Source of the DNA: Candidatus Cloacimonadota bacterium
GTDB taxonomy: Bacteria; Cloacimonadota; Cloacimonadia; Cloacimonadales; TCS61
NCBI GenBank assembly: GCA_023133395.1
Contig: JAGLWO010000391.1
Span: 1-9,587, forward strand
Reading direction: 5' to 3'
Length of the DNA: 9,587 nucleotides
A program made the translations under genes and the position numbers. This document shows, in pieces, positions 1 to 6,739 of the stretch (position 1 is the first letter of the stretch; every line of letters begins with the position of its first letter). Below the pieces are notes generated by a model that was not told where the DNA came from, did no database searches, and was given only the letters and a program-made list of their open reading frames with translations.

Positions 1-179
1 ATGAAAAAGAACTTATTGAGAATGCAATCCAATTTGAGAAAGATACGCTTCTGTTCTTTAATTCTATTTATGAAAAAATCGAGGACAGAGCTGTTAGAAA
101 AATCCTGAAAAAGATAATTGAAGAAGAAGTTCTGCACGTAGAAAAACTAAAAAACTTTTTAACAATATCAGAGGTATAG
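1..179 (+). CDS. Ferritin-like di-iron protein, C-terminal fragment (5' end outside window)
   Basis: Reading from base 3, 58 residues are open to a TAG at 177-179; the gene starts upstream of the window. The fragment contains a helix with the stretch NAIQFEKDTLLFF and, about 30 residues later, an EEEVLHVEKL helix. These are the third and fourth helices of a ferritin-like four-helix bundle, carrying a Glu and an ExxH metal-ligand pair. It aligns without gaps to the C-terminal end of the next gene, with 26 of 51 residues identical by hand count, so the two are tandem paralogues. Proteins of this rubrerythrin-like group bind a di-iron centre and are usually linked to peroxide or oxygen defence in anaerobes; the exact substrate cannot be read here. 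The next gene begins 47 bases downstream, so co-transcription is likely. Confidence 0.8.
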   Translation, partial: EKELIENAIQFEKDTLLFFNSIYEKIEDRAVRKILKKIIEEEVLHVEKLKNFLTISEV

Positions 180-226
180 AAAAGATCAATATCAATAACA
201 TAAAAAATTGAAAATTGGAGAAAACT

Positions 227-709
227 ATGATTTTTTTCTCAAAGAATGAGATTATTGAAATGGCAGTGAAAATAGAAAAACAAGGTTTTGCTTTTTACGA
301 TAGAGCATTACAGCGAAATGGTCTAAACAATGATGCAAAAAAACTTTTGCTAACGCTTCGTGATGAAGAAAAAGCACATGAACAGACTTTCCTGAGTTTA
401 CGTGAGAAAATAGATAATTTTGATCTGAACAGTGATATAAACTGGGACGAAGCAAAATCATATATACAATCGATGGTGGATACTCATCTTTTCAGCCAAC
501 CTGAAAAAGCTATTCAACTGGCTGCAAGTGCACGGGATATGAAAGATCTTGTTTCTAATGCCATCCAATTTGAAAAAGACACCCTACTGTTTTTCTATTT
601 TATTAAGAAGTTTGTTGCCAATGAAAAATCAAAAAAAGCGATTGAAAATATTATCGATGAAGAAGTTTCTCATGTTGTTAAATTGAAAAAAATCCAAGAT
701 ACTCTTTAA
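227..709 (+). CDS. Ferritin-like (rubrerythrin-type) di-iron protein, 160 aa
   Basis: The ATG at 227 is preferred over the in-frame TTG at 215, because GGAG at 217-220 then sits six bases upstream as a ribosome binding site. The 160-residue product has the ligand pattern of a ferritin-like four-helix bundle: Glu17 in helix 1 (IEKQGFAFY), Glu48 and His51 in EEKAHE, Glu116 in QFEKD, and Glu146 and His149 in EEVSH. No C-terminal rubredoxin Cys4 domain is present, so it is not a full rubrerythrin and would need an outside electron donor. It is soluble, with no signal peptide. The related gene just upstream and the flavin reductase 21 bases downstream suggest an operon handling peroxide, oxygen or iron in an anaerobe. 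The fold is well supported; the reaction is inferred from the family. Confidence 0.85.
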   Translation: MIFFSKNEIIEMAVKIEKQGFAFYDRALQRNGLNNDAKKLLLTLRDEEKAHEQTFLSLREKIDNFDLNSDINWDEAKSYIQSMVDTHLFSQPEKAIQLAASARDMKDLVSNAIQFEKDTLLFFYFIKKFVANEKSKKAIENIIDEEVSHVVKLKKIQDTL

Positions 710-730
710 AAAGAAGAAGTTAGGTAAAAA

Positions 731-1237
731 ATGAATTTGGATGCTTTATTTAAAATCTGTTATGGTTTATACATCGTAAGTTCTAAAAAAGGAAATAAGA
801 TAAATGCACAGCTTTCCAACACCGTTTTTCAAATCACACCACAGCCGGCAACGATTGCTATCAGCATTGCCAAACAAAATCTGACACACGAATTCATAAA
901 AGAAAGCAAGGTCTTTACTATCTCAATTATTTCCGATAAATGGACTATGATAGATATCGGGAGATTTGGATTCAGAAGCGGAAGAGACATTGATAAATTT
1001 GCTGACTGCAATTATAAAATCGGTAAGAATGGTGCTCCCATCGTGTTGGATGATACAGTGGGATATGTTGAATGTAGGGTAATTAAAAGCCTGGATGCAG
1101 GCAGTCACACGATCTTCCTGGGTGAAGTTACTGAAGCGGAAAACTTATCTGATTTAAATCCAATGACTTACGATTATTATCACAAAGTTTTGAGAGGAAA
1201 AGAACCCAAGAATGCCCCGACTTTTCGGGGGAAATGA
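731..1237 (+). CDS. Flavin reductase-like FMN-binding protein (rubredoxin-less Hrb-like)
   Basis: This 168-residue protein has the FMN-binding split-barrel pattern of the flavin reductase-like family. Visible landmarks are YGLYIVSSKKGNKINAQLSNTVFQ near residues 11-34 (partner-facing and flavin region), KQNLTHEFI at about 48-56, FGFRSGRDIDKF at about 78-89, and SHTIFLGEVTEAE near 125-137. The sequence closely follows the N-terminal half of anaerobe high-molecular-weight rubredoxins, which pass electrons from NAD(P)H-linked donors to flavodiiron proteins. Here the protein ends at NAPTFRGK, where such proteins normally continue into a rubredoxin domain; no CxxCG motif follows in any frame. It may therefore pair with a separate rubredoxin or directly with the ferritin-like proteins upstream, 21 bases away. 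The last residues are encoded inside a GC-rich inverted repeat. Electron-transfer role is inferred from family and context. Confidence 0.85.
   Translation: MNLDALFKICYGLYIVSSKKGNKINAQLSNTVFQITPQPATIAISIAKQNLTHEFIKESKVFTISIISDKWTMIDIGRFGFRSGRDIDKFADCNYKIGKNGAPIVLDDTVGYVECRVIKSLDAGSHTIFLGEVTEAENLSDLNPMTYDYYHKVLRGKEPKNAPTFRGK
1215..1230 (+). repeat. GC-rich perfect hairpin at the end of the flavin reductase gene
   Basis: CCCCGACTTTTCGGGG forms a perfect six-base stem with a CTTT loop inside otherwise AT-rich DNA. It encodes part of the last residues of the flavin reductase, ending seven bases before the end of the stop codon. It could act as a weak transcription terminator or 3' RNA-stabilising hairpin, since a T-rich stretch follows at about 1237-1266 but not directly. 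It could also be a REP-like dispersed palindrome. Only the hairpin itself is seen; the role is not. Confidence 0.55.
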
Positions 1238-1267
1238 TTTTGTTATTCCATACTCTTCTCTTTTTTC

Positions 1268-1308
1268 ATTCCATCGAACCTGCCCTAATGCAATCAGGGA
1301 GAGGGAAT
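1268..1308 (+). other. Possible stem-loop in the 1238-1363 intergenic region
   Basis: Outer arms ATTCC (1268-1272) and GGAAT (1304-1308) enclose CCCT (1283-1286) pairing with AGGG (1296-1299), an A-C mismatch, and AT/AT closing a GCA loop. The stems are short and interrupted, so the structure is only plausible. It lies between the redox operon and the first secreted-protein gene, where a terminator or 5' leader would be expected. Confidence 0.3.
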
Positions 1309-1363
1309 CGAAAAATAAAATTGACAGATCTATTTTTACATAAAAAAATAATATGGAGGAAAA

Positions 1364-2839
1364 ATGAAAAAAACAATCTTAATACCGATTATTGTATTAC
1401 TCCTGTCGGTTTCAGTAATAGTAATTGCACAGGAACCCGGTGATACACTCTGGACAAATAGTTATGGAGAAGCAAACAGTGATATGGGATGGTGTGTTCA
1501 ACAAACTTCAGATGAAGGATACATTATTTCTGGCTGGACAGAGTCTTTTGGTGCAGGCAGTTATGATATTTATCTAGTAAAAACCGATGAACAAGGTGAT
1601 ACTCTATGGACAAGAACTTATGGAGAAGACGGAAGCGATGATGCCAGGTGTATTCGCCAAACTCCCGATGGAGGATATATTATTGCCGGAAATACTCAAC
1701 CGATTGGAGTTATGGGCAGTTATATCTGGCTAATTAAAACAAATTCTTTGGGAGATACTCTTTGGACACAAAAATGGGGTGAAACTCCAATGCCACATAT
1801 AAATACCGGTAGATGTGTTCAACTGACTTCTGACGATGGATATATTATTTCTGGTCATTCGCAGTTTCTTGGTTCTAATAATGAAGATATCTGTTTAATA
1901 AAAACTAATTCTAATGGTAACACGGAATGGGTAAATTTTTACGGAGGAACTAACTATGAAATAGGTTATTGGACACAACAAACTTCAGATGGAGGATATA
2001 TTATTGTAGGATATACAACATCTTTTGGTAATGGAAATGAGGATATTTATCTTGTAAAAACCGATGCTTCCGGAACTATAGAATGGACTAACACATATGG
2101 TGGCACAGGAACGGATTTCGGTTATTCAGTTCAGCAGACATCTGATGATGGGTATGTTATTGTAGGATTTACAGATTCATTTGGTGCTGGCAGTTATGAT
2201 GTTTATGTTGTAAAAACTGATGCTGTAGGAGATACTATGTGGACAAGAACTTTTGGCGGAGCAAATTTTGATAAAGGCTATTCGATACAGGCAATTTCAG
2301 ACGGAACATATATTGTTTCCGGAACTACAAGATCATTCGGGGATCCAGCAGGTGATGTATATTTATTGAAACTGGATTCTTCCGGAGATATTATTTGGTC
2401 GGGAACCTACGGCGAAGCAAATGATGACAGAGGATGGTCGGTTCAACAAACCGGTGATGAGAATTATATAGTTTGCGGATATACATGTTCCACCGGTTCT
2501 GCGGATGTTTATCTTCTGAAAATTGCCGGTGAAGGAACAGGTATAGAGAATTCCGTTGTTTTGCAGGAAAAAATATTTGTATCAAATTATCCGAACCCGT
2601 TCAATCCATCTACAACGATTTCTTTCTCTTTAATCTCAGAAAGCACGGAGAACACGGAATTAATTATCTATAATTTGAAAGGTCAGGAAATCAGACAATA
2701 TTCAATATTCAATAATCAATCTTCAATAATTTGGGATGGAAAAGATGATAATGGAAATAATGTAAGTTCGGGGATTTATTTATACAAAATTACATCAGGG
2801 AATTTCACATCAATAAAGAAAATGATTTTAATGAAATAA
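1364..2839 (+). CDS. Exported seven-repeat beta-propeller-like protein with T9SS/FlgD-like tail
   Basis: The ATG at 1364 follows GGAGG (1355-1359). Residues 1-23 form a signal peptide with a hydrophobic core ending near IAQ. Residues 26-387 are seven consecutive repeats of about 52 residues, starting at 26, 78, 130, 185, 237, 289 and 341. Each has the scheme GDTLWT..YG...D.G..VQQTSDGGYIISG.T.SFG.G..D.YLVKTD. Seven such units would fit a closed beta-propeller. After a linker, residues 404-491 form a tail with NYPNPFNPSTTISFSL at 408-423, an IYNLKGQ strand, SSGIYLYK, and a basic end KKMILMK. This matches the type A type-IX sorting or FlgD Ig-like domain. The protein is therefore predicted to be secreted or bound to the cell surface. 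No catalytic motif is visible; a binding or structural role is possible. The next gene begins 18 bases later, so the two are probably co-transcribed. Confidence 0.85.
   Translation: MKKTILIPIIVLLLSVSVIVIAQEPGDTLWTNSYGEANSDMGWCVQQTSDEGYIISGWTESFGAGSYDIYLVKTDEQGDTLWTRTYGEDGSDDARCIRQTPDGGYIIAGNTQPIGVMGSYIWLIKTNSLGDTLWTQKWGETPMPHINTGRCVQLTSDDGYIISGHSQFLGSNNEDICLIKTNSNGNTEWVNFYGGTNYEIGYWTQQTSDGGYIIVGYTTSFGNGNEDIYLVKTDASGTIEWTNTYGGTGTDFGYSVQQTSDDGYVIVGFTDSFGAGSYDVYVVKTDAVGDTMWTRTFGGANFDKGYSIQAISDGTYIVSGTTRSFGDPAGDVYLLKLDSSGDIIWSGTYGEANDDRGWSVQQTGDENYIVCGYTCSTGSADVYLLKIAGEGTGIENSVVLQEKIFVSNYPNPFNPSTTISFSLISESTENTELIIYNLKGQEIRQYSIFNNQSSIIWDGKDDNGNNVSSGIYLYKITSGNFTSIKKMILMK
1439..2524 (+). repeat. Seven in-frame repeats of about 156 bases encoding propeller blades
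   Basis: Seven tandem coding units start at 1439, 1595, 1751, 1916, 2072, 2228 and 2384. All are 156 bases apart except the third, which is 165 bases long because of a three-residue insertion. Similarity is clear at protein level and only partial at DNA level, so the duplications are old rather than recent slippage products. Confidence 0.85.
2583..2727 (+). repeat. Sorting-tail DNA repeat, copy 1 (matches 4431-4575)
   Basis: This 145-base stretch encodes the NYPNPFNPSTTISFSL to NNQSSI part of the tail. It matches 4431-4575 at 142 positions by hand count, with no gaps. The three differences (CCG/CCA, ATT/ATA, TTG/CTG) are all synonymous. Flanking sequence on both sides is clearly more diverged, so the block has sharp edges, as expected for recent recombination or gene conversion. 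Confidence 0.85.
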
Positions 2840-2857
2840 AAAAATTCAGGAGGAAAA

Positions 2858-4687
2858 ATGAAAAAGATATTAATCTTTGTAATTATTTTTATGATTTATA
2901 ATTTCATAAATTTATTGGCAATACAATCGGAAATGACGATTATTTATCTTGCAAAAAGCAAAGAAATCGTTGTGACAGAAGAAGTTTCATCAGAAATTAT
3001 TAGTGAGCCAATTAAGCTAACCAATACAAATTCCAGAACCGAATTGATCTGGGAAGCAACTGCTGCCTGGGCTATCTGTAAATCAGTCGGAATCAGTGAC
3101 GAGACTTATTGTCCTTTTATCGGTTGGCATTCAAATGATGAAGCTTATGCATATTTTGGTGAGACAAATAATATTCCAATATGGGTATATGACATAACCG
3201 GAGCAGAATATCTTGCACACGATATTACTTCTGACGGAACATGTATGGTAGGAACAGCAGGAAATACTATCTATGGCTTTTCAACTTCATCCGGAATACC
3301 GGATTGGTCTTATCCGATAATCAATCCTGATGATGACATTTTTCAAATCGCAATTTCTAATGATAGTTCAACGATCTATTTTGTATCCGGTGATGACTAT
3401 GATTACTCGTTCATTACATCAGTAGACATTAATTCATCTACAGAAAATTGGAGTTATTCATTACCATTAGGTGGATATTGTGCAAATCTTGTTTTATCCG
3501 ATAACAATGAAAAAATATTAATTACTCAATATTATGATGCAATTATTTATTCAGACACCGGTGAACTTGTATTCCAAACATCAATAGCAGGTGGTTCACA
3601 ATGTGCTCCTTCAATTTCTGATGATGGAAATGTATTTGCAGTTGGCAGTTTAAGTGGGTATGGTTCTGTTTATCAATATAACGGTACAACACAAACTTAC
3701 GAATTAGAATGGCAACATCATTTTGTAGGTGGATCTTTTGACTGGGTTTATTCTACTGCTGTTTCCGGTGATGGTTCTACAATCGCTTTTGGTTCCTTAA
3801 AATCACAAAATGGATGTTATAGTGGAGAACTTGTAGTTTTGAACATCGAAAGCAATGAACCATTATGGATCTTTCAATCTGTTTATGATTTAATCTCTGA
3901 CATTGATATTTCAGTAGATGGTTTTGTAATTGCAGCTTCCAGTTGGGGACCGGAGGATGATGGTGAAGATGATTTTTGGTTCTTTAATATTGGTAGTAAT
4001 GAACCTATATTTTCCTATAATTGTCAGGGATCTCCAATCGACATTGACCTTTCTAGTGATGGCACAAGATGTATTGTCGGTGGGAAAGCCGTTCATTGCG
4101 GAACAATGGGACACGGTGGCAAATTATATTATTTTGATAACAGTCCGGAGTATGGAACCATTTCAGGTGTTGTTACAGATGCAAATACCGGAAATCTGCT
4201 TGAAGATGCATTAATAACAGTCGGGACTTATACAGCAACATCAAATTTAAACGGCGAATATTTTATTGAACAAATCGAAATGGGAGAATATACTCTTACC
4301 TGTGAATTGATCGGGTATGAATTATATTCAGAAGATATTGTTGTAGATGGTATTGAAGTAATAGATATTGCTTTAAATTCAACATCTGATTCAGAGGATT
4401 TAATAATATTAAAAGAAAAAATCTTTCTTACAAATTATCCAAACCCGTTCAATCCATCTACAACGATTTCTTTCTCTTTAATCTCAGAAAGCACGGAGAA
4501 CACGGAATTAATAATCTATAATCTGAAAGGTCAGGAAATCAGACAATATTCAATATTCAATAATCAATCTTCAATTTTATGGAATGGTACTGATGAAAAC
4601 AATAATCCTGTTTCAAGCGGAATTTATCTGTATAAATTGAAAAATGGTAGATATACATCTACCAGAAAAATGATCTTAATGAAATAA
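2858..4687 (+). CDS. Exported propeller/CpD-like/T9SS-tail protein, paralogue 1
   Basis: The ATG at 2858 follows a perfect AGGAGG (2848-2853). The 609-residue product has an N-terminal signal sequence (hydrophobic residues 4-21, ending LLAIQS). Residues of about 95-428 show WD40/PQQ-like strand repeats such as SDGTCMVGTAGNTIYGF, SISDDGNVFAVGS, SGDGSTIAFGS and SSDGTRCIVGG, suggesting a beta-propeller. Residues 433-507 (ISGVVTDANTGNLLEDALITV ... GEYTLTCELIGYE) are a carboxypeptidase regulatory-like beta-sandwich. Residues 522-609 are the NYPNPFNP sorting tail. There is no peptidase active site; the CpD-like domain is an accessory fold. The protein is probably secreted and may bind glycans, proteins or the cell surface. 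Its 613-residue paralogue lies 119 bases downstream. The tail DNA is almost identical to that of the gene upstream. Confidence 0.82.
   Translation: MKKILIFVIIFMIYNFINLLAIQSEMTIIYLAKSKEIVVTEEVSSEIISEPIKLTNTNSRTELIWEATAAWAICKSVGISDETYCPFIGWHSNDEAYAYFGETNNIPIWVYDITGAEYLAHDITSDGTCMVGTAGNTIYGFSTSSGIPDWSYPIINPDDDIFQIAISNDSSTIYFVSGDDYDYSFITSVDINSSTENWSYSLPLGGYCANLVLSDNNEKILITQYYDAIIYSDTGELVFQTSIAGGSQCAPSISDDGNVFAVGSLSGYGSVYQYNGTTQTYELEWQHHFVGGSFDWVYSTAVSGDGSTIAFGSLKSQNGCYSGELVVLNIESNEPLWIFQSVYDLISDIDISVDGFVIAASSWGPEDDGEDDFWFFNIGSNEPIFSYNCQGSPIDIDLSSDGTRCIVGGKAVHCGTMGHGGKLYYFDNSPEYGTISGVVTDANTGNLLEDALITVGTYTATSNLNGEYFIEQIEMGEYTLTCELIGYELYSEDIVVDGIEVIDIALNSTSDSEDLIILKEKIFLTNYPNPFNPSTTISFSLISESTENTELIIYNLKGQEIRQYSIFNNQSSILWNGTDENNNPVSSGIYLYKLKNGRYTSTRKMILMK
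4141..4440 (+). repeat. CpD-like domain DNA repeat, copy 1 (matches 6093-6392)
   Basis: These 300 bases encode the carboxypeptidase regulatory-like domain and linker. They align without gaps to 6093-6392 with 25 mismatches by hand count (about 92% identity). The upstream propeller parts of the two paralogues are far more diverged. Conservation is thus concentrated in the C-terminal module. Confidence 0.8.
4431..4575 (+). repeat. Sorting-tail DNA repeat, copy 2 (matches 2583-2727)
   Basis: This is the second copy of the 145-base block that encodes the start of the sorting tail, differing from the first at only three synonymous positions. The corresponding part of the third secreted-protein gene (from about 6400) is much more different, although that gene is the true full-length paralogue. 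Confidence 0.85.
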
Positions 4688-4698
4688 CTTTGGAATGC

Positions 4699-4780
4699 AT
4701 TAACTATGTTAATACAAAGTGACGAAGTCGCTTCTTAAAAAGATGAGATATCACATCTCAAAAAACAACACGGTTGTTTT
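4699..4780 (+). other. String of four small hairpins between the two paralogues
   Basis: The 119-base gap 4688-4806 contains four consecutive inverted repeats. The first is ATTAAC-TAT-GTTAAT (4699-4713). The second is AAGTGAC-GAA-GTCGCTT (4717-4733), with one G-U pair in RNA. The third is TGAGAT-ATCAC-ATCTCA (4744-4760). The fourth is AAAACAAC-ACG-GTTGTTTT (4762-4780), a perfect eight-base stem. None is GC-rich or followed by a clear T-run, so they do not look like classical terminators. They could form a structured intercistronic RNA or be remnants of palindromic elements. AGGAG at 4797-4801 after the array serves the next gene. Confidence 0.55.
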
Positions 4781-4806
4781 ACTCCAAATAAAAAATAGGA
4801 GAAAAA

Positions 4807-6648
4807 ATGAAAAATAATTCAACAATTTTAATCTTATCTTTAATGTGTTTATCATTAAACTTATTAGCTATTCAAACAGAGATCACAATTACTGATCCCG
4901 TAAATGGTGAAGAAATTATTGTTAATACCAACGTACAATTGCAAATAATTAATAATGATGATCAAAAAAGTCGTACAAATTCCAGAACCGGACTTATCTG
5001 GGAAACAACAGATCCATCAGGAATATGCAGAAGCACTCACATTAGTGACCTTACTTATAAAGTTTTTGCAGGTTGGTTTGTGAATAATCAAAGGTGGTCA
5101 TATTTTGGTGATGCAAACAATGTCCCTCTTTGGGAATATAATCTGACTTCCAATGATTATCCCTCGCAATTTATAAATTCGGATGGAACAATATTGATTG
5201 GATCTGCAGGAAATACGATTTATAAATTTGATCCGGAAACAGGAGATGTAATCTGGTCATTCACAGAACCTGATAGTGAAGAAATCTATAATGTAACTGC
5301 AACAGAAGACGGAGAAACAATTTATTATGTTTCAGGAGCACTTGTTTCATATATGAATTTTACTTCTATAAATTATGAAACTTCTTCGGAAAATTGGACT
5401 TTTGAACTTCCTGAAGATGAATATATCTGGGGTTTGAAAATATCTGAAAACGGAGAAAAACTTGTTATTCAGCAGAAGCATTGGCTTACAGCTTGCAATA
5501 TGGAAGGAGAAATACTTCTGCAAACAGAGGATCTTCCAAATTCACAATCTCTACCTTCAATTTCTTATGATGGAAATAAATTCGTGGTTGGAGACCAACG
5601 AGGTTATGTGCGTTTGTATTCTTATGATATTTTAGTTAATGAATATCTTCAAATCTGGTTTTATCAATATCCGTATAGCGGTTATTATAACTGGGCAACA
5701 GCTGTTGCTATATCTTCTGATGGTTCTTCAATAGTATCCGGTTCTTTAAATTTTGACGGTGGTGGAGAATACAGCGGAACTATTGCTTTTTTTGATGTTT
5801 CCAATGGAACACCAATATGGACAAATAATATTGGCGATGATGAAATTTCCTGTATCGATATTTCTGAAGATGGTTCGATCATTGCCGCTGCTAGTTGGGG
5901 TCCTTTAAATGATAATGGTAGCGATTTTTGGTTATTTAATAGCGATAGCGATCAACCTATTTTTGAATATGAATGCACAGGTTCACCAAAAGCGCTGGAT
6001 CTTTCTTCTGACGGAACAAGATGCATTGTTGGTGGCAAAGCTGTTCACAGCAGGTTACTGGGACACGGCGGCAAATTATACTATTTTGACAACAGTCCGG
6101 AGTATGGAGCTATTTTAGGAGTAGTTACAGATGCAGATACCGGAAATCTGCTTGAAGATGCATTAATAACAGTCGGAACTTATACAGCAACATCAAATTC
6201 AAACGGTGAATATTTTATTGAACAGATCGAAATGGGAAATTATACTCTTACCTGTGAATTGATAGGATATGAATTATATTCAGAAGATATCATTGTTGAT
6301 AGTATAGAAATAATAGATATTGCTTTAAATTCAACATCTGATTCAGAGGATCTAACAATTTTAAACGAAAAAATTTTTCTTACAAATTATCCAAACCCAT
6401 TCAATCCTACAACTACAATTTCTTTTTCAACCACAGAGAACACGGAGAACACTGAGATTATAATTTATAATATCAAAGACCAAATAATAAAACAGCTTAT
6501 CAACGATCTGCTTTCAACGGGTCAGCACTCAGTGATATGGAATGGGAACGATGAAAACGGAAAACCGGTAAGTTCAGGAATTTATCTTTATCACTTGAAA
6601 ATTGAGGGAAAAATAAAAGCAACAAGGAAATGCCTATTATTAAAATAA
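4807..6648 (+). CDS. Exported propeller/CpD-like/T9SS-tail protein, paralogue 2
   Basis: The ATG at 4807 follows AGGAG (4797-4801). The 613-residue protein has the same layout as the preceding gene. It has a signal peptide (hydrophobic residues 6-22), a short beta-rich stretch (EITITDPVNGEEIIV), and a propeller-like region at about 95-429 with repeats such as NSDGTILIGSAGNTIYKF, SSDGSSIVSGS, SEDGSIIAAASWG and SSDGTRCIVGG. A carboxypeptidase regulatory-like domain follows at 434-508, then the NYPNPFNP sorting tail from 528. Similarity to the first paralogue is moderate in the propeller but about 90% in the CpD-like domain. The tail departs from both upstream genes: it carries a TENTENTE run and a different middle strand region (STGQHSVIWNG), ending KCLLLK. 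It is probably secreted or surface-attached by the same route. No enzymatic motif is visible. Confidence 0.82.
   Translation: MKNNSTILILSLMCLSLNLLAIQTEITITDPVNGEEIIVNTNVQLQIINNDDQKSRTNSRTGLIWETTDPSGICRSTHISDLTYKVFAGWFVNNQRWSYFGDANNVPLWEYNLTSNDYPSQFINSDGTILIGSAGNTIYKFDPETGDVIWSFTEPDSEEIYNVTATEDGETIYYVSGALVSYMNFTSINYETSSENWTFELPEDEYIWGLKISENGEKLVIQQKHWLTACNMEGEILLQTEDLPNSQSLPSISYDGNKFVVGDQRGYVRLYSYDILVNEYLQIWFYQYPYSGYYNWATAVAISSDGSSIVSGSLNFDGGGEYSGTIAFFDVSNGTPIWTNNIGDDEISCIDISEDGSIIAAASWGPLNDNGSDFWLFNSDSDQPIFEYECTGSPKALDLSSDGTRCIVGGKAVHSRLLGHGGKLYYFDNSPEYGAILGVVTDADTGNLLEDALITVGTYTATSNSNGEYFIEQIEMGNYTLTCELIGYELYSEDIIVDSIEIIDIALNSTSDSEDLTILNEKIFLTNYPNPFNPTTTISFSTTENTENTEIIIYNIKDQIIKQLINDLLSTGQHSVIWNGNDENGKPVSSGIYLYHLKIEGKIKATRKCLLLK
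6093..6392 (+). repeat. CpD-like domain DNA repeat, copy 2 (matches 4141-4440)
   Basis: This is the second copy of the 300-base block encoding the carboxypeptidase regulatory-like domain, about 92% identical to 4141-4440 by hand count. Similarity drops soon after the PFNP codons, where the first paralogue instead becomes nearly identical to the gene at 1364. Confidence 0.8.
6432..6458 (+). repeat. Three tandem 9-base units in the sorting tail
   Basis: CACAGAGAA, CACGGAGAA and CACTGAGAT follow one another in frame and encode the TENTENTE stretch. The tails at 2583 and 4431 keep a shorter version (STENTE). The unit length is a multiple of three, so expansion keeps the frame and lengthens the loop between the first strands of the tail domain. 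Confidence 0.7.
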
Positions 6649-6739
6649 AATTGCTTTTATCTATTAATTAAATAAATTGTGAATTTTTGGAACAAATCTT
6701 CCTTTACAAGAATACAATAGAAATAAAAGAGTTTTATAT

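Noticed and set aside
1321..1326. TTGACA resembling a sigma70 -35 box upstream of the gene at 1364
   Set aside because: No -10-like hexamer lies 16-18 bases downstream; the nearest, TAATAT (1349-1354), is 22 bases away, and promoter rules in this lineage may differ.
1234..1443. 69-codon + strand frame between the redox operon and the first exported gene
   Set aside because: It crosses the well supported start at 1364 in another frame and shows no family resemblance. It was also checked for a detached rubredoxin (CxxC motifs) and none was found.
4699..4780. Hairpin string as a CRISPR array or integron attC site
   Set aside because: The four stems differ in sequence, have no regular spacers, and there are no cas or integrase genes.
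3930..6118. Alternate-frame ORFs at 3930-4214 and 5909-6118 that resemble each other
   Set aside because: They are out-of-frame readings of homologous parts of the two paralogues, so their likeness simply reflects shared DNA.
6645..6662. ATAAAATTGCTTTTAT as a terminator after the third exported gene
   Set aside because: The stem is AT-only and there is no T-run, so it is too weak to call.
6687..6703. Sigma54-like TTGGAAC...TTCCT before the activator gene
   Set aside because: GG-N10 is followed by CC rather than the nearly invariant GC, so it does not meet the -12 requirement.
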